DNA of 37,693 nt from Nitrospinota bacterium (GCA_016194325.1 JACQBS010000123.1:1-37693); one strand, 5' to 3'. Shown: positions 7,725 to 16,960, counted from the first letter of the stretch. Notes: generated by a model from the letters alone, not told the origin. Translations and numbers: made by a program.

Positions 7725-9869
7725 TTAACTATAATTTCCACTTTTCTCTTTAATCTTTTTGTTTTTTTGTCTGTGTAAGTCTGTGGCTGAAGATATGATT
7801 GCCCCTTCCCTCGCCAGTCCCACAATTGAGAGTGAAACAAACATCTTACTGTGGTAATCACTTAATTTTAGTAAGCCTTTAATCTCGCCTGATAGTTCCT
7901 TCACACTCTTTTTCCCGTCAATCCTATCCCACAAGAGATTTGAGGTCTGGATATAGGTGTCAATCATATCCTCTGTCCAATCAAATAACGCCTGAAGCGC
8001 CACCTCAAGAAATTTTATAGGGCTGCCCCTATTTCCATTTACCTTGACAGGGACATCATTTAAGAGGCTATGTGGTATAAAATTTATCCTCTGGTGTATA
8101 TAATTAGAAAGGTCATCAATAAAAACTTCTCCCAAGTCTTTTGCCTCCCTTTCAAAGTCTGTTTTTCTATGCGGAGTTGATGCCTGACCAAGCCTGCTGT
8201 CTGCTAAAAATGCTGTATTCTTACTATTAACTTCATTTAGAAACATCTGTTTCTGATAATAACCTGTGATTGTCTCTCCGGGATTGAAGAACATGTGGGT
8301 ATAAAGGGGGGCGATTCCTGCCCTCTCTAATTCCATGCTTGCCTCTGTCATTTCACCTGTCCCCTCACCTTTTCTCACCAGTTCGGTTGAGTCCTCTGTA
8401 AAGCTCTCTATCCCGATTTCCATACCGACACATCCAGCCTCTTTCATCAAAGGTAGTGTATCCTTATGTTTGGTTACATGGGAGGCTCTGGTAAGACCGC
8501 ACCAGTTGACCTTGAGACCTCTCCTCATAATCTCGTTGCATAATTCTATAATATGACTCCTCTTCATCATGAGGTTGTCATCCCAGAAGTGAAACTGGTT
8601 TATATTGAATCTCTTTATAGCCTCTTCCATCTCATCTACAATTTTAACAGGCTTACGCCATCTTACCTTTCTGTCCCACATCAGCGGAGATGAACAGAAT
8701 GTGCATGAGTAAGGGCATCCCCTTGAGCCTATTATGGGTAATCTAAGTCCGCCGGTTACATGCATTGGAGAGTTATACTGTTTTAAATCACCTGCCAGTT
8801 CCCATCTTGGGAAGGGAATTGTATCAAGGTCTTTTATATAACTGCGGGGATGGGTAATAACAAAAGCAGGGTTCGAGGATTCAAAGATTCGAGGGTTCAA
8901 GGGTTTTTCACTCGAATCGTTGACCCCTTGACTCCTTGACCCCTTGACCCCTTTATTTTTATACGCTATACCTTTTATCTCTCTTATCTGCTCCTGTTTA
9001 TCCTCTTTTGCTAATTTGACAATCTCACAGAATGTCTCCTCTCCTTCATACATAACTGCATAATCACAATATTTAACCGCATCTTCAGGGCAGACAGTTG
9101 GATGGACACCGCCATGTATTAAAAGTGCATTGGTATTATTTCTTATGAATTCTGAGAGTTTAAATGCAATAGGAGACTGTGCTGTCCAGTAGCCTATACC
9201 AATAATATCCCATCGCTTCTCCATTATCCTTTGATACATCTCATCAAGACACAGATTCTTAATCTGTCCATCCATAATCTCAACATTGACATCAGGAAAT
9301 TTATCCATCACATAAGCTGACAGGTAGAGCATATTCATAGGCAGAATCTTTTTATGCCTCTGGTTTCCAAGGGCAAAGGGAGGATGGATTAATAAAATTT
9401 CTAATTTAGGATTTGGGATTTGGGATTTGGGATTTTTAATTCTGGCTTCTGACTTCTGACTTCTGACTTCTGACTCTTTACATGCGTATCTCTCCTTTAT
9501 AGACTTTAAAATATCTTCGTCTGTATAAAGACGGATTATATCTATATCGTTGAGGTTCATGTTCAGCAATTCAGAATAAATCTCCTCTTGATAGGTAAAT
9601 GATGAGATTAGTATTGCATCTATTTTTGTTTTTTTTATTTCGGCAGGAGGTATTACCTTAAACCCACAGAATCCGTCCTTCTGTCTTAGAACAGACCTGT
9701 CAATTATGCAGTCTGCTGCAAAACCGCTCCATGAGGCATTTTTAAGAATCATATCCGTATGTTCCCCTGCCCCATAGATTGCCAGTTTTATGTTATGAGA
9801 TTTCCATTCGGCAATCTTTTTATTCAACCTTGAAATATAATTTTTATAAACTTGAGATTCGTAGAACAT
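7725..9869 (-). CDS. B12-binding radical SAM protein with N-terminal Rossmann domain
   Basis: The 714-aa protein has three parts. Residues 25-120 form a Rossmann-like module (LAIYGAGEHTD...IDAILISSF) resembling the C-terminal domain of sugar methyltransferases and NDP-sugar enzymes. Residues 155-300 are a cobalamin-binding-type region (LLIHPPFALG, NMLYLSAYV, GGVHPTVCPEDAV). The radical SAM core follows, with CPYSCTFC (Cys385, 389, 392) binding the 4Fe-4S cluster. Such proteins do radical methylations or rearrangements; here it probably modifies a glycan or glycan precursor. Residues about 131-155 (SEVRSQKSEARIKNPK) and 304-334 are encoded by short tandem repeats and look inserted. The C-terminal tail from about residue 693 (SSATDLHRQKNKKIKEK) comes from another repeat. 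The gene is last in the glycosylation cluster. Confidence 0.85.
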   Translation of the reverse strand: MFYESQVYKNYISRLNKKIAEWKSHNIKLAIYGAGEHTDMILKNASWSGFAADCIIDRSVLRQKDGFCGFKVIPPAEIKKTKIDAILISSFTYQEEIYSELLNMNLNDIDIIRLYTDEDILKSIKERYACKESEVRSQKSEARIKNPKSQIPNPKLEILLIHPPFALGNQRHKKILPMNMLYLSAYVMDKFPDVNVEIMDGQIKNLCLDEMYQRIMEKRWDIIGIGYWTAQSPIAFKLSEFIRNNTNALLIHGGVHPTVCPEDAVKYCDYAVMYEGEETFCEIVKLAKEDKQEQIREIKGIAYKNKGVKGSRSQGVNDSSEKPLNPRIFESSNPAFVITHPRSYIKDLDTIPFPRWELAGDLKQYNSPMHVTGGLRLPIIGSRGCPYSCTFCSSPLMWDRKVRWRKPVKIVDEMEEAIKRFNINQFHFWDDNLMMKRSHIIELCNEIMRRGLKVNWCGLTRASHVTKHKDTLPLMKEAGCVGMEIGIESFTEDSTELVRKGEGTGEMTEASMELERAGIAPLYTHMFFNPGETITGYYQKQMFLNEVNSKNTAFLADSRLGQASTPHRKTDFEREAKDLGEVFIDDLSNYIHQRINFIPHSLLNDVPVKVNGNRGSPIKFLEVALQALFDWTEDMIDTYIQTSNLLWDRIDGKKSVKELSGEIKGLLKLSDYHSKMFVSLSIVGLAREGAIISSATDLHRQKNKKIKEKSGNYS
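8871..8953. repeat. heptamer-type repeat inside the radical SAM gene
   Basis: Two arms of period-7 text lie here: a GATTCGAGG/GTTCAAGG type at 8871-8903 and a TTGACCCC type at 8920-8953. They are partly complementary (TCAAGGGG against CCCCTTGA). The insert is in frame and stop-free on the coding strand. Confidence 0.7.
9404..9475. repeat. two heptamer tandem repeats inside the radical SAM gene
   Basis: On the plus strand GATTTGG-type units (about three) are followed by TTCTGAC units (about four). On the coding strand these are AAATCCC and GTCAGAA, both stop-free in all frames, giving KNPKSQIPNPK and VRSQKSE peptide text. Confidence 0.8.
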
Positions 9870-9882
9870 AATTTAATTCTCC

Positions 9883-10001
9883 AGCCACAGACTTTCACCG
9901 ACTAAAAAAACAAAACCTGATTTGAAACCACAGATGGACACAGATTAACACAGATTTTAAAACCTCTGTTTTTCATTATTAGTCTGTGTTTGTCAGTGGC
10001 T
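9883..10001. repeat. long imperfect palindrome (CACAGA family)
   Basis: The outer arms AGCCACAGACTTTCACC and the complement of GTTTGTCAGTGGCT pair imperfectly. Inside lie ACAGATGGACACAGATTAAC-type repeats. The element fills the gap between the radical SAM gene and the GT4 gene. Confidence 0.75.
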
Positions 10002-10005
10002 AATT

Positions 10006-11223
10006 TTAAGTAAATATCTTTTCACAATAGAAATCTACAATCCTGTCCCAGTCAAACAATCTCTCAGCCCTTTCCCTCCCCGCCATCCCCATCTTCTCTC
10101 TGAGTGATGGGTCATCTAAAAGAATATCTATTTTTTCTGATAGGGCATCTGCATCGCCTGGCGGAAAGTGAAATCCTGTAACGCCATCCTCTACACTATC
10201 CCTCAATCCTCCTGCCCTTGATGCAACTACAGGCTTGCCGCACGCCATCGCCTCTGTAGCTACCATACCAAACGGCTCCTCCCAGAGGGATGGAATAACA
10301 CATATATCCATATCCTGATATATCCCCACAATATTCTGGTGGTCAACCCATCCCATCGGAACTATGTAGTCCTCACTGAATGGCCTGTCTATTGTGGCAA
10401 ATATTTTAAAATCATCCCTCTTTCCCCTCAATATTGCCGCTGCCTTTAACAGGACATCAAGTCCCTTTCTGCCCTCACGCAATCTGCCGCTTACAAATAT
10501 TTTTTTAATTTTTCCATTAAGGCTGACGGCTGATGACTGACGGCTGAAGGCTGAAGTATCTACTCCTCCGGGTATTACAAATACATTATTGTTGTAAGGG
10601 GAGAGGAGTCTGCCGCATAAGCTGTTATAAGTAATAAGTGCATGGCATTTTGAAAGTGATTTCTTGGCATATTCATAATAAAATGGCATGAATGCAAACC
10701 CTCCTACATACTCCTGCCCCCACACAGAAAGATTGTTAGATATAATCTCATCCTTCATGCTTGATGTTGCACACCTTATGCAGTCAATCGGCGTCTCAAA
10801 ATAATTTTTCTCACAGATCCTGCCATCCTTATATAAAAGGTAATAATTCGGACAGAGGAGCTCATAGGTATAGAACCTTGCAACAACCTTATAACCCTTG
10901 GCGGCATTTATTATATATGGCTTTAGAAAATAGCTGTCGCCAAGATATATAAAATCAGGTTTAACTTTATCTATAACTTTTCTTAATGCACGGGGGACAA
11001 AAAGTGCATTAAATGTAACAGATGAAAACTCTATTTGATGAACCTTAAATGGAAGATTTGCCCCATTTACATGCCCCCTCGGATACATATCAGGCATATA
11101 AGATACAACCATCTCTACATCAAAACCCCTCTTTACAAGACGGCTTGCAACCTCTTTTACATCAACACATGCCCCGCCATGCGGCGGCCATGAAAACATA
11201 AGGTCAATAATTAAAATTTTCAT
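10006..11223 (-). CDS. glycosyltransferase family 4
   Basis: This 405-aa GT-B fold enzyme has an N-terminal MKILIIDLMFSWPPHGGACV, a glycine-rich loop typical of GT4. The C-terminal nucleotide-sugar domain has SLWEEPFGMVATEAMACGKP (E-x7-E near residues 315-323) then VVASRAGGLRDSVEDGVTGF. It transfers a sugar from an activated donor to a glycan or protein acceptor; the acceptor cannot be read from sequence. Residues 120-165 hold a Cys-rich patch (CPNYY, ICEKN, DCIRC). Around residues 222-234 the text RQSSAVSLNG is encoded by CTGACGG/CTGAAGG repeats and appears inserted. There is no clear ribosome binding site upstream of ATG 11223. Confidence 0.88.
   Translation of the reverse strand: MKILIIDLMFSWPPHGGACVDVKEVASRLVKRGFDVEMVVSYMPDMYPRGHVNGANLPFKVHQIEFSSVTFNALFVPRALRKVIDKVKPDFIYLGDSYFLKPYIINAAKGYKVVARFYTYELLCPNYYLLYKDGRICEKNYFETPIDCIRCATSSMKDEIISNNLSVWGQEYVGGFAFMPFYYEYAKKSLSKCHALITYNSLCGRLLSPYNNNVFVIPGGVDTSAFSRQSSAVSLNGKIKKIFVSGRLREGRKGLDVLLKAAAILRGKRDDFKIFATIDRPFSEDYIVPMGWVDHQNIVGIYQDMDICVIPSLWEEPFGMVATEAMACGKPVVASRAGGLRDSVEDGVTGFHFPPGDADALSEKIDILLDDPSLREKMGMAGRERAERLFDWDRIVDFYCEKIFT
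10521..10557. repeat. GGCTGA-type repeat inside the GT4 gene
   Basis: Units GGCTGACGGCTGATGACTGA and then CGGCTGAAGGCTGAAG lie within the coding sequence, stop-free on the coding (minus) strand. Confidence 0.7.
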
Positions 11224-11228
11224 AAAAT

Positions 11229-11258
11229 TAGTGTCAGTGTTTAGTGTCAGTGTCAGTT
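11229..11258. repeat. GTGTCA repeat at the end of the 173-aa ORF
   Basis: The text TTAGTGTCAGTG is repeated (11229-11258). It fills the gap and encodes the final residues (LLTDTDTKH) of the upstream gene on the minus strand. Confidence 0.7.
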
Positions 11259-11755
11259 AACAAATTTTCTTGCTGGCACTTATATCTAACCTGCTTACAG
11301 AGATGCCAGACATTAGTTAGAGTCTTTATAAAGAAATAATTTAATCCGCCTGCTCCACACACTAAAGATTTCTTTATAACCCTTTTTACCCTATAATTTA
11401 CCTGATAAAAATTATCGTTGAGGTCGTATATTATAATTTTATTAATACCTGTCAGGAGGCTGAATACATCAAGATTGAGATAACCTCTCCCCGGTGAGTT
11501 ATTGTAAAGGAGGACCAATATGTCAAATCTATCCTTTCTAATATCTTTTATAATGGTAAATATCCTTTTTGAAAACCTGAATTTTCCGTCAGGCATTACA
11601 ATTGCTCTTAATCCATTTTGATATTTTTCTATCTGATACTCAAAAGATGACTGAACCATGACTGTAATATCAGAATCAGGAAACTCCTCCCTTATCTTAT
11701 TTATAGCCCTTTCAAATATATGAAAGGGCGCTGTTCGGGTTATTAATATCTTCAT
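11234..11755 (-). CDS. probable glycosyltransferase-like N-terminal domain protein, 173 aa
   Basis: The product begins MKILITRTAPFHIFERAINK and continues with alternating hydrophobic strands (DITVMVQSS, FDILVLLYNN, INKIIIYDLN), a Rossmann-like pattern similar to the N-terminal half of GT-B or heptosyltransferase-type enzymes. No C-terminal nucleotide-sugar domain follows, so it is either a standalone accessory protein or a truncated enzyme. The C-terminal tail LLTDTDTKH is encoded by a GTGTCA repeat, which may have replaced the original end. Its ATG overlaps the TGA of the upstream glycosyltransferase by four bases, indicating coupled translation. Confidence 0.55.
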   Translation of the reverse strand: MKILITRTAPFHIFERAINKIREEFPDSDITVMVQSSFEYQIEKYQNGLRAIVMPDGKFRFSKRIFTIIKDIRKDRFDILVLLYNNSPGRGYLNLDVFSLLTGINKIIIYDLNDNFYQVNYRVKRVIKKSLVCGAGGLNYFFIKTLTNVWHLCKQVRYKCQQENLLTDTDTKH

Positions 11756-13572
11756 AACAATAATTCAAGACACTCTTTAACTTTTCTATGCTCCGGCATC
11801 AGTTTAAGACACCTCTTAAGAAATTTAATAGCCTCATTTTGCCTTTTATCTTCCATGTATATCTTCCCAAGATGGAAATAACAACCGGCCTTAAAATTAG
11901 CTGAAACCCCTTTTATTTTTAAAATATTATAAAAACCTTCCACTGCAGATTTTCTCTTCCCTATTTCTTCATAGGCAGAATAGAGGTTATATAATACAAC
12001 TACCTTCCCCGGATACAATCTCTCCTCCATCTCAATTTCTTCTATAGCACTCTCAATATCTCCCATCTCCCTGTATGTAATACCCATGTCATAGTGAACC
12101 CATTCAGCCTTTCGATTAATGTTGATAGCCCTATTAAATTCTTTAAATGCTTCTTTATATTTACGCTGCATCCTATAGGTAAGCCCTCTGTTATGACATA
12201 CAACAGCCTTTCCGGGATACAACTTCTCCTCCATTTCAAAAGCCTTCAAGGCATTATTTATATCCCCCATTTCCCTGTATGCGATGCCAAGCTCCAAATG
12301 AAGCCCCTCTATTGATGAATGAATTTCAATCGCCTTTTTAAAATTCTCTATCGCCCCTTTAATTTTTCCCTCTTTTCTTAAGGCTATCCCCTCATCCATA
12401 AATCCATGTGTTGTAGATATGCTTACAATTCCTCTCCCTTTCTTTTTTTTCTTAAACGGCAGTCTTAAAAACCTTTCCAGTGGCTCAATAGTATCTTCCC
12501 AATTAAACCTCTCTTTAATCAACCTTACAGCACCACGGCTCCGTTCCTCTGCAATCTCAGGGTTTTTAATTATGGATTCTGCAACCTTTGATATTATCTT
12601 CTTATTGTCAGGACTAACTACCCAGCCCGCCTTATACTCCTCAATAAGGGGAGAAATAGTCATATAATCACCGATAATTACAGGCAATCCGCACCAGAGG
12701 TAGACCATTGTCCTTACAGGTGAGGCATGTTCCCTCTCTATGTTTTTATCCATTACATCTACTGCACATGAGGCACGGCAGTATTCGTTTATTAAATTAT
12801 TAAATGGAATAGCTTCTTGTCTGATTACTCTCCCATTATTGGCAGCCTTATTCAGAGGGATTTTATAATTCACCCTTGATTCATAATCTAAAGGAAATTT
12901 TCCGCCGATTATCTTTAGATACCCTTTTTTATATTTATTTATCCCAGATAGGACAGTCATCAAAGCCATATCAGGGTTCTGCCATGGCCAAAATACACCG
13001 CTATAAATAAATACAGGTTCCTCTGGAATCTGACGCTGTGGGGCAACAGGCGGCACCGATATAGGAACCACATCAATATTTCCAATCGGTGAATTTTTTA
13101 AATCAACTCCTGCCATCATCAACCATGGAAGATAGTAAGTCCTCTGTCTCTCATTGGCGCATATAAAAAAATCTCCCTTTTGCAAGGCATTAATCTTTTT
13201 TATTGAAATCTCGTTGGCATTCCAATCCTTAAAAATCCCTTCAAGAATTAGTGGAACTGCAAGGTCAATAACCACAGGTATTTCCACAGGAGGGAGATAA
13301 TCTGCAGTAAGCCAGTGCTGGCATATAATGACATCAGGAGAAACTTCATCAATAATTTTTGACAATGTATCCTCACTAAAAGAGTACCTTCTGATATGGG
13401 TGGGAATATTCACCATGCCTATAAGATTCTTCTGGGGGATGGCATAACATACATTATGACCCCTTGACCTCAAACCTTCTCCTATACCCCATGCCCTTAT
13501 CCCTCCGCCTGTAGCCACATTGCCTTTGATGGGTATTAATTCATCGGAAATTAATAGGATGTTCTTTTTCAT
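11752..13572 (-). CDS. glycosyltransferase (GT4-like) fused to C-terminal TPR repeats
   Basis: The 606-aa protein begins MKKNILLISDELIPIKGN with a glycine-rich ATGGGIRAWGIGEGLRSRGH, typical of GT-B glycosyltransferases. The C-terminal half of the catalytic region has WCGLPVIIGDYMTISPLIEE and AGWVVSPDNK. From about residue 385 the protein changes to five or six TPR units (GAIENFKKAIEIH, GLTYRMQRKYKEAFKEFNRA, LGKIYMEDKRQNEAIKFLKR). TPRs on such enzymes often bind protein acceptors, so it could glycosylate flagellin or an exported protein; that is inference. The last 75 residues closely match the C-terminus of the next gene (13581-15479), also at DNA level. Confidence 0.8.
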   Translation of the reverse strand: MKKNILLISDELIPIKGNVATGGGIRAWGIGEGLRSRGHNVCYAIPQKNLIGMVNIPTHIRRYSFSEDTLSKIIDEVSPDVIICQHWLTADYLPPVEIPVVIDLAVPLILEGIFKDWNANEISIKKINALQKGDFFICANERQRTYYLPWLMMAGVDLKNSPIGNIDVVPISVPPVAPQRQIPEEPVFIYSGVFWPWQNPDMALMTVLSGINKYKKGYLKIIGGKFPLDYESRVNYKIPLNKAANNGRVIRQEAIPFNNLINEYCRASCAVDVMDKNIEREHASPVRTMVYLWCGLPVIIGDYMTISPLIEEYKAGWVVSPDNKKIISKVAESIIKNPEIAEERSRGAVRLIKERFNWEDTIEPLERFLRLPFKKKKKGRGIVSISTTHGFMDEGIALRKEGKIKGAIENFKKAIEIHSSIEGLHLELGIAYREMGDINNALKAFEMEEKLYPGKAVVCHNRGLTYRMQRKYKEAFKEFNRAININRKAEWVHYDMGITYREMGDIESAIEEIEMEERLYPGKVVVLYNLYSAYEEIGKRKSAVEGFYNILKIKGVSANFKAGCYFHLGKIYMEDKRQNEAIKFLKRCLKLMPEHRKVKECLELLL

Positions 13573-13580
13573 ATCTGATT

Positions 13581-15479
13581 TTAATTAATAACCCTTAATT
13601 GACTAAGATACTCGGCTGCCTTTTTGTGCTGAGGGATAAACATCAGGCACCTTTTAAAATAATCCGTGGCATCATTAAGTCTATTATTATCCATATATAT
13701 CTTTCCAAGATGGAAACAGCAGCCGGCTTTAAGGTCAACCGGGGCATCTTCATTTTTTAAAATATTATGAAAACCCTCTTTGGCGTATTCCCTTCCTCCA
13801 TTCTCTGCAGAGGCAGAATAGAGGTTATATTGTGTGATTATCTTTAGAACTTCCATACCATGCTTCATCAAGAGATCCGTTGGATTCAATTTGAAAGCCT
13901 CCCTGTATTCATTCATTGCCTCCTCATACATCCCCCTCTTTATATAAAAATCATCTACCTTTTCGTAGTCCTGTGAGCCATCTGTTAGAAGCTCAAGCCA
14001 TCTTATCTTTTCTTCCGACTGCATATCATCAATATTCAGAGGCTCTGAAACTTTCCCCTTCAGCCTGTAAACCCTGTAACGATTAAAAAATAACCTTTCC
14101 ATATCATAGTCAAGCCCTGTAATCTGTCTGAGAATATCAATATTAAAATCAGTCCTCACTAATACGATATATACAGGTTTCTTTAAAATAATCCCTTTCA
14201 ATATCTCATCAAACAGATAGGTATGCCATTGAGAATAGGGTTTGACAAAGTGAAATAAAAATCCCTCACAGCTTGGACGGTCAGCCAGCCTGTATAAATG
14301 AACATATGGTCCCCATTCATATATATAGTCATCAGGTAACGTCCTTTCTTTGATGTATCTTGCTATTTCAGGGATATAAAATAGTTGGTCTGCCTTCTGC
14401 AAATGAAGGAGTCTTTTATCCTTTTTATATAAATATAAAAAATGCAGCTTCCGATAAATATTAACCGCCAAAATAAAAATAACGCCAGAAATCAGAGGCA
14501 TCATTCCAAATTCAAAAATTTTGTAAATCGCAACAGCAGACAGGATTGAGGCAATCTGGATTAAAGGTATATATTGATACATGCGGAATACCCGCTGAGA
14601 AATAAAGACAAAAGTTGTTGATAATAACCAGACAGCTAATAGCTGATAGCTGACAGCTGATAGCTCAAAGGGAATATACAGTAAAACTATAGAGGATAAT
14701 AAAAATACAGACCATGTATCTTTCCAAATCGGGATAAAATCAAGCTTAAATCTATCCCACAATGCACTCAAAGAATTGTCTATGTAATCAAAGCATGTCT
14801 TAAGCCTTGTGTTATGTTGACGCCATAGCTGACGATTCTGACCCCTATAGAACCATGTTAGCAGGAGGGTGCAAATTATGACTATAACTGTAAAAGAGGA
14901 GAAAAAATATAATGCATCTTGCTGCCCATGCAGGAGCAAAAGAAAAAATATAAAGGCTGCAAAATATATAACATTAACAATCTTTATCATAAAGGCAACT
15001 GCTATAAATCCGCCTGCATACAATAAATAGGTCGGATTGCCATCCAACAACCCATGAGCTATTGTAAAAACTCCCAATGTTACCGGGATGACATAAATCT
15101 CTTCAGTATGGCATGAATAACCGCCTATATATGGAGAGGCGGAAAATATTGCATATATTAATGCGGCAACGAGGGCGGGAGTTGTTCCAAAGAGGTAATC
15201 TGTGACCATAAATGTTAATAGGATCGTAAAAATATTATAGAAGCACGAAAAATACCTGACATATTTAACATCTTCTCCAAATAATCTTGCGACAAAAATG
15301 TAAAGGTAAATAATAGCAGGTGTATAAAATCCCCAAAAATCTTTTATAAGCCTTATACCCCTTTTTCTAAAATATGCCGGATATGTAAGTATTCCAAAAT
15401 CTGCGTCTATGGGAAAATTTACATAGGGAATACGCATCAAAAAACCAATAAATAAAATAGGTATTAACAATAATTCCAT
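13581..15479 (-). CDS. GT39-like membrane glycosyltransferase with C-terminal TPRs
   Basis: The 632-aa protein has about ten hydrophobic segments over the first 370 residues. Its start resembles the PMT/ArnT-like fold: MRIPYVNFPIDADFGILTYP with an acidic pair in the first periplasmic loop, then KDFWGFYTPAIIYLY. Such enzymes use lipid-linked sugars at the periplasmic face. A soluble C-terminal part (from about 380) includes a TPR segment ending FHLGKIYMDNNRLNDATDYF, nearly the same as the downstream gene's C-terminus. Residues about 269-281 (ELSAVSYQLLAVW) are encoded by AGCTGATAGCTGACAGCTG repeats. The start overlaps the Maf-like gene's end by 16 bases. Confidence 0.78.
   Translation of the reverse strand: MELLLIPILFIGFLMRIPYVNFPIDADFGILTYPAYFRKRGIRLIKDFWGFYTPAIIYLYIFVARLFGEDVKYVRYFSCFYNIFTILLTFMVTDYLFGTTPALVAALIYAIFSASPYIGGYSCHTEEIYVIPVTLGVFTIAHGLLDGNPTYLLYAGGFIAVAFMIKIVNVIYFAAFIFFLLLLHGQQDALYFFSSFTVIVIICTLLLTWFYRGQNRQLWRQHNTRLKTCFDYIDNSLSALWDRFKLDFIPIWKDTWSVFLLSSIVLLYIPFELSAVSYQLLAVWLLSTTFVFISQRVFRMYQYIPLIQIASILSAVAIYKIFEFGMMPLISGVIFILAVNIYRKLHFLYLYKKDKRLLHLQKADQLFYIPEIARYIKERTLPDDYIYEWGPYVHLYRLADRPSCEGFLFHFVKPYSQWHTYLFDEILKGIILKKPVYIVLVRTDFNIDILRQITGLDYDMERLFFNRYRVYRLKGKVSEPLNIDDMQSEEKIRWLELLTDGSQDYEKVDDFYIKRGMYEEAMNEYREAFKLNPTDLLMKHGMEVLKIITQYNLYSASAENGGREYAKEGFHNILKNEDAPVDLKAGCCFHLGKIYMDNNRLNDATDYFKRCLMFIPQHKKAAEYLSQLRVIN
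14632..14675. repeat. AGCTGATAGCTGACAGCTG repeat inside the GT39-like gene
   Basis: Direct, self-complementary units (AGCTAAT, AGCTGAT, AGCTGAC, AGCTGAT) lie in a transmembrane-region coding stretch, in frame. Confidence 0.75.
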
Positions 15480-16882
15480 AATTCTTTAATCCTGCTTAAA
15501 GAAGGTATATCCTCCACACCCCTGAAGCATACCCCATTTGAATTGAGGTTATAAAAACTCACATCCTTCTCTCTTTTAACAATCTCCTCAATATTCCGAA
15601 TATATCCATACAGATTTTCGTGGGTTGGTATACTCAACCCAAACCTATCAGTTACATATACCGTTTTTTGTTCAGATATCTTTTCCTTATGAATATCTCT
15701 TAACATATAAAATCCATTTATCATCTCAAACCACCTTTCCCCTTCTGAAATAGCATTTGAGTAAAACCTATTTCCTGGAAAGGCGCAATCCTGCCCGACT
15801 AAAATAATAGGATTTGCACCAAGCTTGATGAGTATATCCAAGGCTATGCAGGATACTGAGCCTCCACCTTCGGTATAACCCTTATCCTCTATCCCTTGCC
15901 CCTTGCCCCTTGCCCCTTGCCCCTCATATTTTTTTAGGGTAATAAATTTTTCCCCTTTATAATTTTTTACAACAACCGGATTTGAAGTTGGAAGAAATAT
16001 CAAGGGCACATACGAATCAAAATAATCTGTCAGGTGAATATAGCTGAATTCCTGCGGGTCAATGGATATTGTAAAATCAGGTTTTATATCGTTTCTCATG
16101 AGTGCGTGTAGGGCACTATCCACTGCCATTATAATCACCCTTTTGGAGAGGCTCTTTAATTGAGGGATAGATGGGTCAAGGGAAGGGCCTGAGCTTACAA
16201 GTATACCTGGTAAACCTTTATATTTACCAAACAACTCCTTAATCCCTTCACTATTTAAAACCGCATCCCTGTTCAATCTAAAATTTCTATTTTCTGTACC
16301 ACCGAGTAATACAGAAAAACGTCTGTCCATCTGCAGCATTTCAAACGCATTCCTTATCTTCTGAAAGCCATCAGGCATGCATTTAAGGGAAGGTGAAAAG
16401 ATAACTACCTTTTTATTATTATCAGGCAGGCTGTCCCACTTTTCGGATGTATACCTTAAAAAAATAGCAGAGACCTCCGCTTCGCTATCGCCCGTTATTA
16501 TCCATAGATTTGACTGAGAAAGCATCTTGGAAATGTCCCTTTCAATAAAGGCTGCAGAGAGAATCTCTCTGTTCAGTTCAATGATAAGGAGATTCCCATC
16601 TTTGCCAACTGCCCTTAATATGGAATCAACATGATATCCCAATCCAAAGCCATAGAGCAAAACAGTATCACCGCCTTTAATTCCTGAGGCTTCGGCAAAT
16701 CTGTCACCCTCATTTAGTGGGTCGTGAGAACTGTGGAGTAAAATATTATTACACCTTGCTGTAACATGACCGCTTTTTGAAGTAAAAATATTTACTCCAT
16801 CTGCTATCTGAGGAGAAATAAACCTTTCAATATCCATTCCCCTCTCTTTTATAATTGATAGATTTTTATAAAAATTTGACAT
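15464..16882 (-). CDS. motility-associated (Maf/MptE-like, DUF115) glycosyltransferase
   Basis: The 472-aa protein carries the MptE-like core: GILVSSGPSLDPSIPQL, then RVIIMAVDSALHALMRNDIK and PDFTISIDPQE, and later GGSVSCIALDILIKLGANP with ILVGQDCAF. This is the signature of Maf proteins, which transfer nonulosonic acids such as pseudaminic or legionaminic acid to flagellin serines and threonines before export. The N-terminal third (DTVLLYGFGLGYHVDSIL) is the usual Rossmann-like Maf N-domain. Its place between flagellar genes and glycosyltransferases supports a flagellin-glycosylation role. An insert at about residues 318-332 (EGQGARGKGQGIEDKG) comes from a TTGCCCC repeat. No nonulosonate biosynthesis genes are in the window. 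Confidence 0.88.
   Translation of the reverse strand: MSNFYKNLSIIKERGMDIERFISPQIADGVNIFTSKSGHVTARCNNILLHSSHDPLNEGDRFAEASGIKGGDTVLLYGFGLGYHVDSILRAVGKDGNLLIIELNREILSAAFIERDISKMLSQSNLWIITGDSEAEVSAIFLRYTSEKWDSLPDNNKKVVIFSPSLKCMPDGFQKIRNAFEMLQMDRRFSVLLGGTENRNFRLNRDAVLNSEGIKELFGKYKGLPGILVSSGPSLDPSIPQLKSLSKRVIIMAVDSALHALMRNDIKPDFTISIDPQEFSYIHLTDYFDSYVPLIFLPTSNPVVVKNYKGEKFITLKKYEGQGARGKGQGIEDKGYTEGGGSVSCIALDILIKLGANPIILVGQDCAFPGNRFYSNAISEGERWFEMINGFYMLRDIHKEKISEQKTVYVTDRFGLSIPTHENLYGYIRNIEEIVKREKDVSFYNLNSNGVCFRGVEDIPSLSRIKELWNYC
15893..15924. repeat. CCCTTGC heptamer repeat inside the Maf-like gene
   Basis: About four and a half copies of a 7-nt unit (CTTGCCC) lie in frame. On the coding strand GGGGCAA has no stop in any frame and encodes a G/Q/A/R/K-rich patch. 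Confidence 0.85.
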
Positions 16883-16888
16883 AATTTA

Positions 16889-16960
16889 AAGTGTGAGTGT
16901 AAGTGCAAGTGTAAGTATTAAGCTTTTTATGCTCTTCCCTTACACTTTCACTTGCACTTT
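16889..16960. repeat. inverted AAGTGN hexamer repeat
   Basis: The left arm GTGTGAGTGTAAGTGCAAGT (16891-16910) and the right arm TTACACTTTCACTTGCAC (from 16940) are complementary around an AT-rich loop. The element fills the gap before the Maf gene and ends at the stop of the winged-helix gene. Confidence 0.85.

Noticed and set aside
7673..7861. A 62-codon minus ORF overlapping the end of the radical SAM gene
   Set aside because: It is out-of-frame repeat-derived text (SYLQPQTYTDKKTKRLK) with no support as a gene.
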